Made by a program: the position numbers and the translations under genes
Assembly: GCA_964446435.1 (NCBI GenBank)
Contig: CAYUOS010000021.1
Span: 1-31,022, forward strand
Length of the DNA: 31,022 nucleotides
Reading direction: 5' to 3'
Origin: SLNP01 sp964446435
GTDB taxonomy: Bacteria; Bacteroidota; Bacteroidia; Bacteroidales; VadinHA17
In this document: in pieces, positions 22,539 to 30,318 of the stretch
Layout: the number at the start of each line of letters is the position of its first letter
Numbering within the stretch: the first letter of the stretch is position 1
Notes under the pieces: generated by a model
The model's input: the letters and a program-made list of their open reading frames with translations, nothing else
What the model was told of the DNA's origin: nothing
The model's database searches: none

Positions 22539-22546
22539 CAAAATTA
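22539..22546 (-). promoter_or_regulatory. Candidate -7 element for yebC
   Basis: Read on the minus strand this is TAATTTTG, matching TAnnTTTG, 20 bp upstream of the yebC ATG. No -33 element is obvious. Confidence 0.3.
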
Positions 22547-22586
22547 ATAAGGAAAACCATTCGCTATCGCTGTTAAGAGCAGAAAA

Positions 22587-22628
22587 GCTGATTTGGCGAT
22601 AAGCAAATTGTAAAATTAGTAAATCAGC
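22587..22628 (-). terminator. Possible terminator hairpin after spmAB
   Basis: Read on the minus strand, GCTGATTT and AAATCAGC form an 8-bp perfect stem around a 26-base loop, followed by TTTTC. It starts 5 bp past the spmAB stop. The loop is long and the T-tract short, so this is tentative. Confidence 0.3.
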
Positions 22629-22632
22629 CTGT

Positions 22633-23865
22633 TTATGCAAAGAATAGGTATCCCATGAGTATAGCTGCTATTATACCGGTGAAGTCGGCTATAAGTCCGC
22701 ATGATAAGGCATACCGGGTATTCTTTATACCCACTGATCCGAAATAGACCGCTATTACGTAGAAGGTAGTATCAGTGGCTCCCTGCACTGTTGATGCCAG
22801 CCTGCCAACAAAAGAATCAGCACCATGGGTTTTCATGGCATCAATCATAAGTCCGCGCGATCCGCTTCCGCTTAAGGGCTTCATCAGTGCAGTCGGCAGG
22901 GCATCAACGAACTGGGTGTCAAAACCCATCAGTGAAAACAGCTTACCGATACCGCTGACAAGGAAATCCATGGCACCCGAAGCCCTGAAAACACCTATTG
23001 CAACCAGGATTGCAACCAAAAACGGTATGATCTTTATTGCAATATTAAATCCCTCTTTTGCACCTTCAATAAACGAATCGTAAACATTCACCTTATTCTT
23101 TACGGCAAGTACAATGAAGAAAATAATGACTGAGAATAGAGTCATATTGGCTACAAGGGTCGATACCGTTGTTATCTGTTCCTCGGGCATTCGGCTGAAC
23201 CAGAATATCAGGCCACCTATTACTGCAGACATCCCTCCCAGATAGGCGAGCACAACCCTGTCAAGAAGGTTGATCTTTTGCATTACTGCCACACTTATCA
23301 ATCCGGCCAGTGTCGAGAAAAAGGTTGCAAGCAGAATCGGCAGGAATATGTCTGATGGATTTGCAGCACCGAGCTGGGCACGGTATACCATTATGCTGAT
23401 AGGTATTATTGTGAGCCCCGATGTATTCAGCACAAGAAACATTATCATCGGATTCGAGGCGGTATCAGGCTTCAGGTTGGTCTCCTGCATCTCCTTCATT
23501 GCCTTCAGCCCCATCGGAGTTGCGGCATTATCGAGTCCCAGCATGTTGGCGGCTATGTTCAGCATTATCGATCCGTATGCAGGGTGGTTTCTCGGAAGAT
23601 CGGGAAAGATCCTGCTGAAGAATGGTCCGATGAGTTTTGACATCAGCCTCACCATGCCCCCGTTCTCACCTATCTTCATAAGTCCCATCCACAACGTCAG
23701 AACCCCTGTCAGTCCGAGTGATATCTCAAAACCGGTTCGTGCATTGGCAAACGTTGAGTTAACCATCTCATTGAAGATCTCAATGTTGCCCATAAATATA
23801 AGCTGCACCAGGGCAAAGACAAATCCTATCAGAAAAAATGCTATCCAGATGTAGTTCAGAACCAT
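22633..23865 (-). CDS. Fused SpmA-SpmB nucleoside-recognition-domain membrane protein
   Basis: The 410-residue protein has about ten hydrophobic segments and joins two gate (nucleoside recognition) domains. The first half carries SpmA features (GLTGVLTLWMGLMKIGENGGMV, then ANMLGLDNAATPMGLKAM). The second half carries SpmB features (SFIEGAKEGFNIAIKIIPFLVAILVAIGVFRASG and PLSGSGSRGLMIDAM). In Bacillus SpmA and SpmB are separate spore-maturation proteins, while in Bacteroidota the fused form is common and unrelated to sporulation. A transport role is presumed, with unknown substrate. It stands alone, divergent from the nitroreductase gene across a repeat-rich gap. Confidence 0.9.
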   Translation of the reverse strand: MVLNYIWIAFFLIGFVFALVQLIFMGNIEIFNEMVNSTFANARTGFEISLGLTGVLTLWMGLMKIGENGGMVRLMSKLIGPFFSRIFPDLPRNHPAYGSIMLNIAANMLGLDNAATPMGLKAMKEMQETNLKPDTASNPMIMFLVLNTSGLTIIPISIMVYRAQLGAANPSDIFLPILLATFFSTLAGLISVAVMQKINLLDRVVLAYLGGMSAVIGGLIFWFSRMPEEQITTVSTLVANMTLFSVIIFFIVLAVKNKVNVYDSFIEGAKEGFNIAIKIIPFLVAILVAIGVFRASGAMDFLVSGIGKLFSLMGFDTQFVDALPTALMKPLSGSGSRGLMIDAMKTHGADSFVGRLASTVQGATDTTFYVIAVYFGSVGIKNTRYALSCGLIADFTGIIAAILMGYLFFA

Positions 23866-23895
23866 ATGATTTCAGATTTACGATGTCAGATGTCA

Positions 23896-23937
23896 GATTA
23901 ACGATTTGCGATTAACGATTTGCGATTAACGATTTGC
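23896..23937. repeat. Three tandem 14-bp repeats (GATTAACGATTTGC)
   Basis: Three exact copies of GATTAACGATTTGC lie end to end. Degenerate copies surround them (GATTTACGATGTCA, GATGTCGGATGTGC, GATTTACGATTTAT), so the similarity runs from about 23875 to 23970. Each 14-mer splits into two related 7-mers (GATTAAC, GATTTGC). The array lies in the 281-bp divergent gap between spmAB and the nitroreductase gene. Confidence 0.95.
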
Positions 23938-23980
23938 GATGTCGGATGTGCGATTTACGATTTATCGTCACAGAGCCCTT

Positions 23981-24021
23981 AAATCAGAAATCAGATATCG
24001 GAAATCAGATATCAGAAATCA
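23981..24021. repeat. 14-bp repeats based on AAATCAGATATCGG
   Basis: Reading AAATCAG, AAATCAGATATCGG, AAATCAGATATCAG and AAATCA shows another 7/14-bp periodic array. It differs in sequence from the one just upstream in the same gap. Confidence 0.9.
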
Positions 24022-24103
24022 ACTCTTGATTTCAGGATGCAAAATAGGAATAAAAGTTTGAAATGGTATAATCGGGATGCTTCAATCAATACCCCATAAA
24101 TGC

Positions 24104-24111
24104 TATATTTG
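24104..24111 (+). promoter_or_regulatory. Candidate -7 element for the nitroreductase operon
   Basis: TATATTTG matches TAnnTTTG, 35 bp before the ATG at 24147. No TTTG is found at the -33 distance. Confidence 0.35.
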
Positions 24112-24146
24112 TGGCAGGTATTGAAGAATCATAAAAACTATAATAG

Positions 24147-24800
24147 ATGAAGAGACTGTTACTCAATTTACTTTGCACTATCATTGTCATGACAGGTTCT
24201 ATTGGCATTTCAAAGGGGCAGGATATCAAACTGCCTGATCCGGTAAAAAAGGGGGGCAAACCCCTTATGGAGGCTCTTGGTGAGAGAAAGAGTCTCAGGG
24301 AATTCAGTGAGAAGGAGCTTACCAATCAGCAGCTTTCAAACCTGCTTTGGGCAGCCTGGGGATTCAACCGACCTGAGGATGGAAGGCGTACCGCTCCCTC
24401 TTCACGCAACATCCAGGAGATAGACATATATGTCTCATTGAAATCAGGCCTTTACATCTACGATGCTGCGAAAAACATATTGAAACAGGTTCACAATCGC
24501 GACATAAGGGCGATGTGCGGAAGCCAGGACTTTGTGGGGACTGCCCCTGTCAACCTGATTTTCGTTGCCGACATGGGGAAGCTCGGAAGAAAGGAGGGCG
24601 ATGTGATACGTGACACTGACCTCTATTCGCCATATGCAAATGCAGGTTTCATATCGCAGAATGTTTATCTCTGGTGCGCCTCTGAGAATATGGCCGGCGT
24701 GGTAAGGGCAATGATCGACAGGAACGCTCTTGCCCCGCAGATGGACCTCAGGTCGAACCAGGTAATCATACTTGGACATACCGTCGGGGTACCAAGGTAG
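24147..24800 (+). CDS. Exported nitroreductase-family (SagB-like) flavoprotein
   Basis: This 217-residue protein starts with a signal peptide (about 1-24, ending SKGQ) and then a nitroreductase domain. ERKSLREFSEKELTNQQLSNLLWAAWG (in part) is the FMN-phosphate binding start of the family, APSSRNIQEIDIYV the second motif, and NAGFISQNVYLWCASENM the helix that packs on the flavin. The C-terminal HTVGVPR is typical. Exported SagB-like members are common in Bacteroidota and their substrates are unknown. It lies 24 bp upstream of the glycoside hydrolase-like gene on the same strand, so the two may be cotranscribed. Confidence 0.9.
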   Translation: MKRLLLNLLCTIIVMTGSIGISKGQDIKLPDPVKKGGKPLMEALGERKSLREFSEKELTNQQLSNLLWAAWGFNRPEDGRRTAPSSRNIQEIDIYVSLKSGLYIYDAAKNILKQVHNRDIRAMCGSQDFVGTAPVNLIFVADMGKLGRKEGDVIRDTDLYSPYANAGFISQNVYLWCASENMAGVVRAMIDRNALAPQMDLRSNQVIILGHTVGVPR

Positions 24801-24836
24801 AAATGGTTACAGCCCTCTTCGCCGATGCAGTCTGAC

Positions 24837-27548
24837 ATGAATAGATTTCGTTCAGCAGCCGTTTCACTGCTTGCTGTACTATTCGCAATTACAACGGCGT
24901 ACGGCAAGGATGTTGTCATATCCGGAAAAATCACCGATAATCAGAATAATGCCATTCAGGCTGCAACAATCTCATTTAACCACGGCTCTGCCTCATTCAG
25001 CTCGAACTCTTCAGCAGATGGAAATTACCGGATTACAATACCCGGCATCTTTCCTTCCGATCCCAAACCTCTTATCACCGGTAACCCGTTTCCCTCTCCT
25101 TTTACCGACCGGGTAAGCATCCCTATGGTAACAGGATCGGATGGTGATATCGATTTCGCCATCTATAGCCTGAACGGAAGGAAGATCATTTCAGATTCGT
25201 TCAGGTCTATGCCTGCTGGAGGATATGCGATCACATGGGGCGGCCTCAACAGCTCGGGACACACCATGCCCAGAGGGATATATATCTACGCCATTACCTT
25301 CAGGGGTAAAACCCTGTCAGGAAGGTTGGTGAGAGCGACAGAGACAGCCGGCAGCGGTGGTATAAACATCGCCTCTTACCAGTTTCCCGCAGGCGATATT
25401 CCGGGACAATACTATGGATCGGCCATTCCGTTCGAGGTTACTGTCACTGCTGCCGGTTACCACGATGTAAGATTCGCTGAGATAGCCATTGCAAATGACA
25501 CTATTATAAGCTTCACCCTGATATCAAGGCTCGCCCTGCCCTTCAAGACAACCGACAGTCATATTGCAGTATTGAAAGGAGGTGAATACCTCTCAATGAT
25601 ACTCAAGGGTATCAATCTGGGCGTAGCACCTCCGGGCTTCTTTCCCGGCGAGGTCGCATATGCGATATCTCCTGAGATGTACGAGTCGTGGATAGACATG
25701 ATGGGCGAAGCCGGATTCAACTCACTAAGGGTATATACACTGCATCCTCCGGTATTCTACGAGAAGCTTGCAGAGTACAATCAGAAGAATCACACAAAAC
25801 CGATTTATCTTTTCCAGGGAATATGGCTCGATGAGCCCGAAGACCACTCCGATCCAGCAGAAAACAACCTGACAAACCGGTCTGAGGAGTTCATAGCATC
25901 AATAAGGGAGGTTATCGATTGCATACACGGAAACAGGTCGATACCATTCAGGCCGGGAAGGGCATATGGCGACTATGAGACAGACATATCTCCATGGGTG
26001 GCAGGTTATATTATCGGCAGGGAGATATCACCGTTTGAAGTACAGACAACAGACGCTGCCATGCCACTGCCTGCAGTCTGGGATGGGAACTTCCTGGCCA
26101 TAAGCAATGCCAGTGCCTCCGAACTGTTCACTGCAAAAATGCTCGATGAAACAATAAGCTACGAACAGAATAACTACTCCACAAAGAGACCGGTAAGCAT
26201 GTCGAGCTGGCCAACCCTTGACCCGCTGACCCACCCTACCGAGATTTATACTGATGAAGATGTGGCTCAAATCGATATTATGAAGATTACCCAGAAGGGT
26301 CAGGACAAACTTCTGTTCGCAAGCTACCACGCTTACCCCTACTACCCCGACTTCATAAGCGATGAACCATATTACCGTACCTTCAGTGACGAGTACGGAC
26401 CGAACAACTACCTCGGTTATCTTACTGATCTTAAGAACCATTATGACGGAATACCACTCATCATAGGTGAGTTCGGGGTGCCATCATCATGGGGTGATGC
26501 CCACAGGTCTTTCAGTGGCATGAATCACGGCGGATTATCGGAGGCACAGCAGGGCACCTACAACATAAGGCAATTGCGAAACATAATCAATGCAGGCTGT
26601 GGCGGGGGATTTATGTTCTCATGGATGGACGAGTGGTTCAAGCAGACCTGGATAGTATTGTATATGGAGGCGTTCGGTATCAATTCAGGTGGCAACATCA
26701 TTCCCACCAGGCAACTATGGCACAATCTCGTCTCTCCAGAGCAGAATTTCGGACTGATAACCTTCGACCCGAAAGATGTGCAGGCATGGCAGAACTACAA
26801 CCTCTCAACATCAGAAAACATATTATCGGCAAGGGCCTCGCATGACAACACCTATTTCTACATCGAGGTTACCACAAACCAGCCCCACGGTTCCGAAGAG
26901 TTGATAACACTTGCCTTTGACACTTACCTTGCCGATACCGGAGAAGGTCGCTTTCCCTCCGGCCACCAGATACCCAACCGGGCTGAATTTCTCCTTGAGG
27001 CAAAAAGAGGTAGCGACACCGTGTCGCTCTTTGTAACCCAGGCATATGATATGTTCGGACTTACCCCCAGGTTCAATCTGGCCGACCACTCGGTGCAGAA
27101 ATTCAGAAGTACCATAACCGATGGTGATCCGTGGAAACTGATGCGATGGATAAACAATGGCTTTGACGGAACCACCTTTGACCTTGGCAGATTACCTTCG
27201 GAAGAGACAGGGGCTTTTACATTCGGTGAGAGAACAGCCGTTACCTGGTCAGGCAACAATAAACTCATTGTCAGGCTGCCGTGGACACTGCTGCATTTTC
27301 ATGATCCGACACAGGGAAGGGTTATTGACGGAGCCGAGTCATTTGACGGAGGAAGAAGCTTTGAAATCTACAGTCGCTATACCGATGGTATCGCCCTTTC
27401 AATCCTGAACAGGGGCGTTGTAACCAGTACGGTAAACCGGTACACCTGGCCGGTCTGGCTGCATGTACCACAAACAACAGGCAGGCCCAAAAAATCACTC
27501 GAAACAGTTACCGAAGGCCTGCGATACATCCCCTCATTTATAAACTGA
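24837..27548 (+). CDS. Secreted multidomain glycoside hydrolase-like TIM-barrel protein
   Basis: An ATG at 24825 adds four residues; the ATG at 24837 gives a cleaner signal peptide (MNRFRSAAVSLLAVLF, ending AYGK). Residue numbers below count from 24825. Residues 29-72 and about 200-235 together look like a carboxypeptidase-regulatory beta-domain split by an inserted FlgD/sorting-like beta-domain (about 85-170: GNPFPSPFTDRVSIP, IYSLNGRKI, PRGIYIYAITF). From about 250 to 640 there is a glycosidase-type TIM barrel with KGINLG, FNSLRVYT, E400 in GYIIGREISP and E549 in LIIGEFGVPSS, two plausible catalytic acids, and GGFMFSWMDEWFK. The last 260 residues are a beta-rich domain resembling carbohydrate-binding modules. 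The GH family cannot be named. No C-terminal sorting domain is seen. It converges on an exopolysaccharide-type operon. Confidence 0.75.
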   Translation: MNRFRSAAVSLLAVLFAITTAYGKDVVISGKITDNQNNAIQAATISFNHGSASFSSNSSADGNYRITIPGIFPSDPKPLITGNPFPSPFTDRVSIPMVTGSDGDIDFAIYSLNGRKIISDSFRSMPAGGYAITWGGLNSSGHTMPRGIYIYAITFRGKTLSGRLVRATETAGSGGINIASYQFPAGDIPGQYYGSAIPFEVTVTAAGYHDVRFAEIAIANDTIISFTLISRLALPFKTTDSHIAVLKGGEYLSMILKGINLGVAPPGFFPGEVAYAISPEMYESWIDMMGEAGFNSLRVYTLHPPVFYEKLAEYNQKNHTKPIYLFQGIWLDEPEDHSDPAENNLTNRSEEFIASIREVIDCIHGNRSIPFRPGRAYGDYETDISPWVAGYIIGREISPFEVQTTDAAMPLPAVWDGNFLAISNASASELFTAKMLDETISYEQNNYSTKRPVSMSSWPTLDPLTHPTEIYTDEDVAQIDIMKITQKGQDKLLFASYHAYPYYPDFISDEPYYRTFSDEYGPNNYLGYLTDLKNHYDGIPLIIGEFGVPSSWGDAHRSFSGMNHGGLSEAQQGTYNIRQLRNIINAGCGGGFMFSWMDEWFKQTWIVLYMEAFGINSGGNIIPTRQLWHNLVSPEQNFGLITFDPKDVQAWQNYNLSTSENILSARASHDNTYFYIEVTTNQPHGSEELITLAFDTYLADTGEGRFPSGHQIPNRAEFLLEAKRGSDTVSLFVTQAYDMFGLTPRFNLADHSVQKFRSTITDGDPWKLMRWINNGFDGTTFDLGRLPSEETGAFTFGERTAVTWSGNNKLIVRLPWTLLHFHDPTQGRVIDGAESFDGGRSFEIYSRYTDGIALSILNRGVVTSTVNRYTWPVWLHVPQTTGRPKKSLETVTEGLRYIPSFIN

Positions 27549-27647
27549 ACCCTGAACCCCGTACCCTGAGCCCCGTACCCTGAGCCCTGCGCCTTACGCC
27601 CCGTACCCTGAGCCCCGTACCCTGAGCCCTGAGCCCTGAGCCTCACC
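27543..27647. repeat. 14-bp tandem array CCCTGAGCCCCGTA
   Basis: Seven 14-bp units (27550-27563, 27564-27577, 27578-27591, 27592-27605, 27606-27619, 27620-27633 and 27634-27647) are variants of CCCTGAG plus CCCCGTA or CCCTGAG, preceded by a half unit AACTGAA (27543-27549). The array begins inside the stop region of the glycoside hydrolase gene and ends 1 bp before the glycosyltransferase stop (27651-27649), filling the whole convergent gap. Confidence 0.95.
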
Positions 27648-27648
27648 C

Positions 27649-29058
27649 CTACTTCTTCTTCTGTTGCGAATCGAAGCCGCTGCGGCTGGCACTGCCCCAT
27701 CCCTTCTTGCCACGAAGGAAGTCTATATTGCCTTTTACGGCAAAGAAGGTATGAACAGGATAAAAGAATGGTTCAGCGAGAGCCGTTGCCAGCAGTTTCA
27801 GCACATCCCGTTTCTTCCCATACTTGTGAAATGTAATCTCCTCAAACAATACTGCCCATGTGGAGAGACTGACGGCGAAGGTGTAGACAAATGCAAAAAG
27901 CAACAGGAAAAAAGGCCAGTTAAGTTTACCTGCAATAACCAGGATGATCGTGTAGATGATTCCCAGGAATGCAATGAGCGGAGCGGCCCATTCGAAAAAC
28001 AACCAATAGGGATATCCCATGAAACCCAGCCTGCCATACTTCTTCCTGAAAAGCATCTTCCTGTGTGTCCACAGCGATTCAATCAGTCCTCTCGTCCATC
28101 TGGTCCTCTGTCGCCGCATTGACTTCAGGTCAGCAGGTACCTCAGTCCAGCAAAGTGGGTCAGGAATATAAGTCACCTCATAATTAATGTTCCGTTCTGC
28201 CATGTATCGCCGCATCCTTAGCACAAGCTCCATATCCTCGCCAACGGTCTTGATGCTGTAACCCCCAGCCTTAATAACGGTTTCCCTGTCAAACATCCCC
28301 ATTGCTCCCGATATCAGCATTAGACCGTCAAGATGGCTCCAGGCCATTCTACCCAGAAGGAATGCCCTTGTGTATTCGAGAACCTGCAGACGGGGAAGTA
28401 TCTTTACCGGCAGGTTGATCTTCCTTATAAAACCCTTCTCAATTTCACACGAGTTTACAATCCTGATTACACCACCCGTACCAATCACCTTCTTCTCCTT
28501 CTCCTCCAGAAAAGGTTTTATCAGCTTCAGTATCGAGTCGGCTTCGATTATAGAATCAGCGTCAATGGCAACAAAAAGCGGACTGCGGCAGATGTTCACT
28601 CCTGCATTGAGACTGTCTGCCTTACCTCCGTTATTCTTGTCAATTACAGTAAGTCTGTTGAATGAGGGATTCTTCGATTTGTAAACACCGCGTATCCTCT
28701 CACAGGGAATGCGGTAATCGAAATAATAGTTTACCCTTACCAGCTCATAAGCCTCCTTTATCTTGGCAAAGGTATCATCAGTCGAACCGTCATTGACTAT
28801 TATAACCTCAAAGTTGTTGTAATAGAGCGACAGCAGGGTCCTGACATTATCAATGATAGTCTTGCTTTCGTTGAACGCAGGGGCAATAATCGAAATTTTC
28901 GGACTCAGTGGCGAAAGAACCAGGAAGTTATAATTTATATAGCTGTTCTTTCTCAGATATTTGCGTAGTGCCAGCGCCGAGAAAATGCCAAGCATCAGGT
29001 AGGAACTGAATAGTGTCAGCGTCAGAAAGAATATTATTTTACCAAGTATCAGATCCAT
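27649..29058 (-). CDS. Membrane family 2 glycosyltransferase (polysaccharide synthase-like)
   Basis: The 469-residue protein has an N-terminal membrane helix (about 8-32), a GT-A catalytic domain and three or four C-terminal helices (about 345-415). Catalytic motifs of processive beta-glycosyltransferases are all present: VNDGSTDD (D90, D94), DADS (D166, D168), GED (E274, D275) and QRRTRW (317-321). This is the layout of PgaC/BcsA-like synthases that polymerise a sugar from a nucleotide donor and pass it across the inner membrane. It lies 9 bp after the HEAT-repeat gene and is last in an operon headed by a YaiO barrel. The sugar cannot be inferred. The C-terminus is basic and Gln/Lys-rich. 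Confidence 0.9.
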   Translation of the reverse strand: MDLILGKIIFFLTLTLFSSYLMLGIFSALALRKYLRKNSYINYNFLVLSPLSPKISIIAPAFNESKTIIDNVRTLLSLYYNNFEVIIVNDGSTDDTFAKIKEAYELVRVNYYFDYRIPCERIRGVYKSKNPSFNRLTVIDKNNGGKADSLNAGVNICRSPLFVAIDADSIIEADSILKLIKPFLEEKEKKVIGTGGVIRIVNSCEIEKGFIRKINLPVKILPRLQVLEYTRAFLLGRMAWSHLDGLMLISGAMGMFDRETVIKAGGYSIKTVGEDMELVLRMRRYMAERNINYEVTYIPDPLCWTEVPADLKSMRRQRTRWTRGLIESLWTHRKMLFRKKYGRLGFMGYPYWLFFEWAAPLIAFLGIIYTIILVIAGKLNWPFFLLLFAFVYTFAVSLSTWAVLFEEITFHKYGKKRDVLKLLATALAEPFFYPVHTFFAVKGNIDFLRGKKGWGSASRSGFDSQQKKK

Positions 29059-29067
29059 ACCTCAAAA

Positions 29068-30318
29068 TCAATAGATTCTCCTGTCGAGAACGTGCCTTAT
29101 AATTATATTATAGTTCTTGTATTCCGATTTCATAAGCTTGATAAGCGCCCTGATCCCCTCTTCTCCCATATTTTCAATAGCCTTGGTCGCCTCAATCTGC
29201 AACTGAACCTCATCCTCCTTGTCAAGCACAAGCTTCAGGAAGCCCATCATGCTCTCATCAGGCATCTTGCCCATCGACCTGAGTATCTCGAGGCAATTGT
29301 AATAGTCCTCGTTCTTGTACATCTTCTTCATAGGCTCAAGCGTCGACCTGAAGTTCATATCGCCCGAAACCTCGATGGCCAGCTTCCTTACCAGCGGATT
29401 ATCATGGGCAAGTACAGCCCTTACATCGGGCTCCGCATCAATCTGTCTGAACTCCCTTATCATCCTGAGCGAGAACATAATAATGGTATCATTAGGCGAA
29501 TCAAGCCACTGCCTGAAGTCAGGAGGCTTCATCTCATGCTGTACCAGAAGTTCGTGTAGGGAAATCTGCTCCCATAGTGAAAAGGGGCGATTAAGGTGAT
29601 GCAGGAACTCAAAGGGATTATCGTCGCTAAGGCGCACAAGCGCAATCTGAGCCTCCATTCTCAGTATCTCATTGCCAGAGTTCAACGCCTTGTAAATTGC
29701 ATCGTTTGCATCCCTGATGTTCATGAAGGCCAGCTCGCGGAATCCCTTTATCTTCCTGTGCCACTGCAGGCTGCGAGCCTTTATGACCGAATCCCTGTCA
29801 AGTCCGAGCATAAGATATAGCCGCCGTAGCTTCTCCTCGGCATCACCCTTCAGGTTGACACTGACATCAATCATCTGGTCGACAAGTACCTGGCGCCTGA
29901 AGTCATCCGAAGCAATCCGGCCAAAATCCTCCGAAATATTGTCTCCAAAAAGGTAGTCAATTATCAGCCCCTGGTACTTCTCCAAAAGATACTGCCTAAG
30001 CTTCTCCTCCCTCTCCATCCGGGTGCGATTGAGAAGAATAACAACCAGCAGAACCATCATGGTGGTGATGGAAGCTATTATTACAATAATAAGGAGGTTG
30101 ACGAACGCAAATGAGCGACCAAAGTACTCCACCCTCCTTAGCCACGGACTCCCCTCCTGGTCCTGCTGCGATTCAGCTATATATTCAAGACTTTCATATA
30201 CCTGGTATAACATTGAAGAATCTGCAGAAAGGGCAGGCCGGCCAACACTCTCCTGGCTCTTTCCGGGAGAGAACGACACGAGCATCAATGCCAGTATGAT
30301 GAAGAGAATGAATCTCAT
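29068..30318 (-). CDS. HEAT-repeat protein with signal peptide and one membrane helix
   Basis: The 416-residue protein has a signal peptide (about 1-21), a short periplasmic stretch rich in Glu and Gln, a strong membrane helix (about 72-97, NLLIIVIIASITTMMVLLVVILLN) and a long cytoplasmic helical part. From about 210 the helices repeat in HEAT fashion (NEILRMEAQIALVRLSDDNP, DNPLVRKLAIEVSGDM, EVQLQIEATKAIENMGEEG). HEAT repeats usually bind proteins. Its stop-start geometry with the YaiO gene is ATGA (4-bp overlap) and the glycosyltransferase follows at 9 bp, so the three proteins probably form one envelope complex with this one as scaffold or regulator. Confidence 0.87.
   Translation of the reverse strand: MRFILFIILALMLVSFSPGKSQESVGRPALSADSSMLYQVYESLEYIAESQQDQEGSPWLRRVEYFGRSFAFVNLLIIVIIASITTMMVLLVVILLNRTRMEREEKLRQYLLEKYQGLIIDYLFGDNISEDFGRIASDDFRRQVLVDQMIDVSVNLKGDAEEKLRRLYLMLGLDRDSVIKARSLQWHRKIKGFRELAFMNIRDANDAIYKALNSGNEILRMEAQIALVRLSDDNPFEFLHHLNRPFSLWEQISLHELLVQHEMKPPDFRQWLDSPNDTIIMFSLRMIREFRQIDAEPDVRAVLAHDNPLVRKLAIEVSGDMNFRSTLEPMKKMYKNEDYYNCLEILRSMGKMPDESMMGFLKLVLDKEDEVQLQIEATKAIENMGEEGIRALIKLMKSEYKNYNIIIRHVLDRRIY

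Noticed and set aside
23875..24030. Possible CRISPR array in the spmAB-nitroreductase gap
   Set aside because: The units are 14 bp in direct tandem with no unique spacers and no cas genes nearby.
27377..27700. Minus-strand open frame of 107 codons over the CCCTGAG array
   Set aside because: It is mostly translated repeat (GYGAQGTG-type) and overlaps the ends of two well supported genes.
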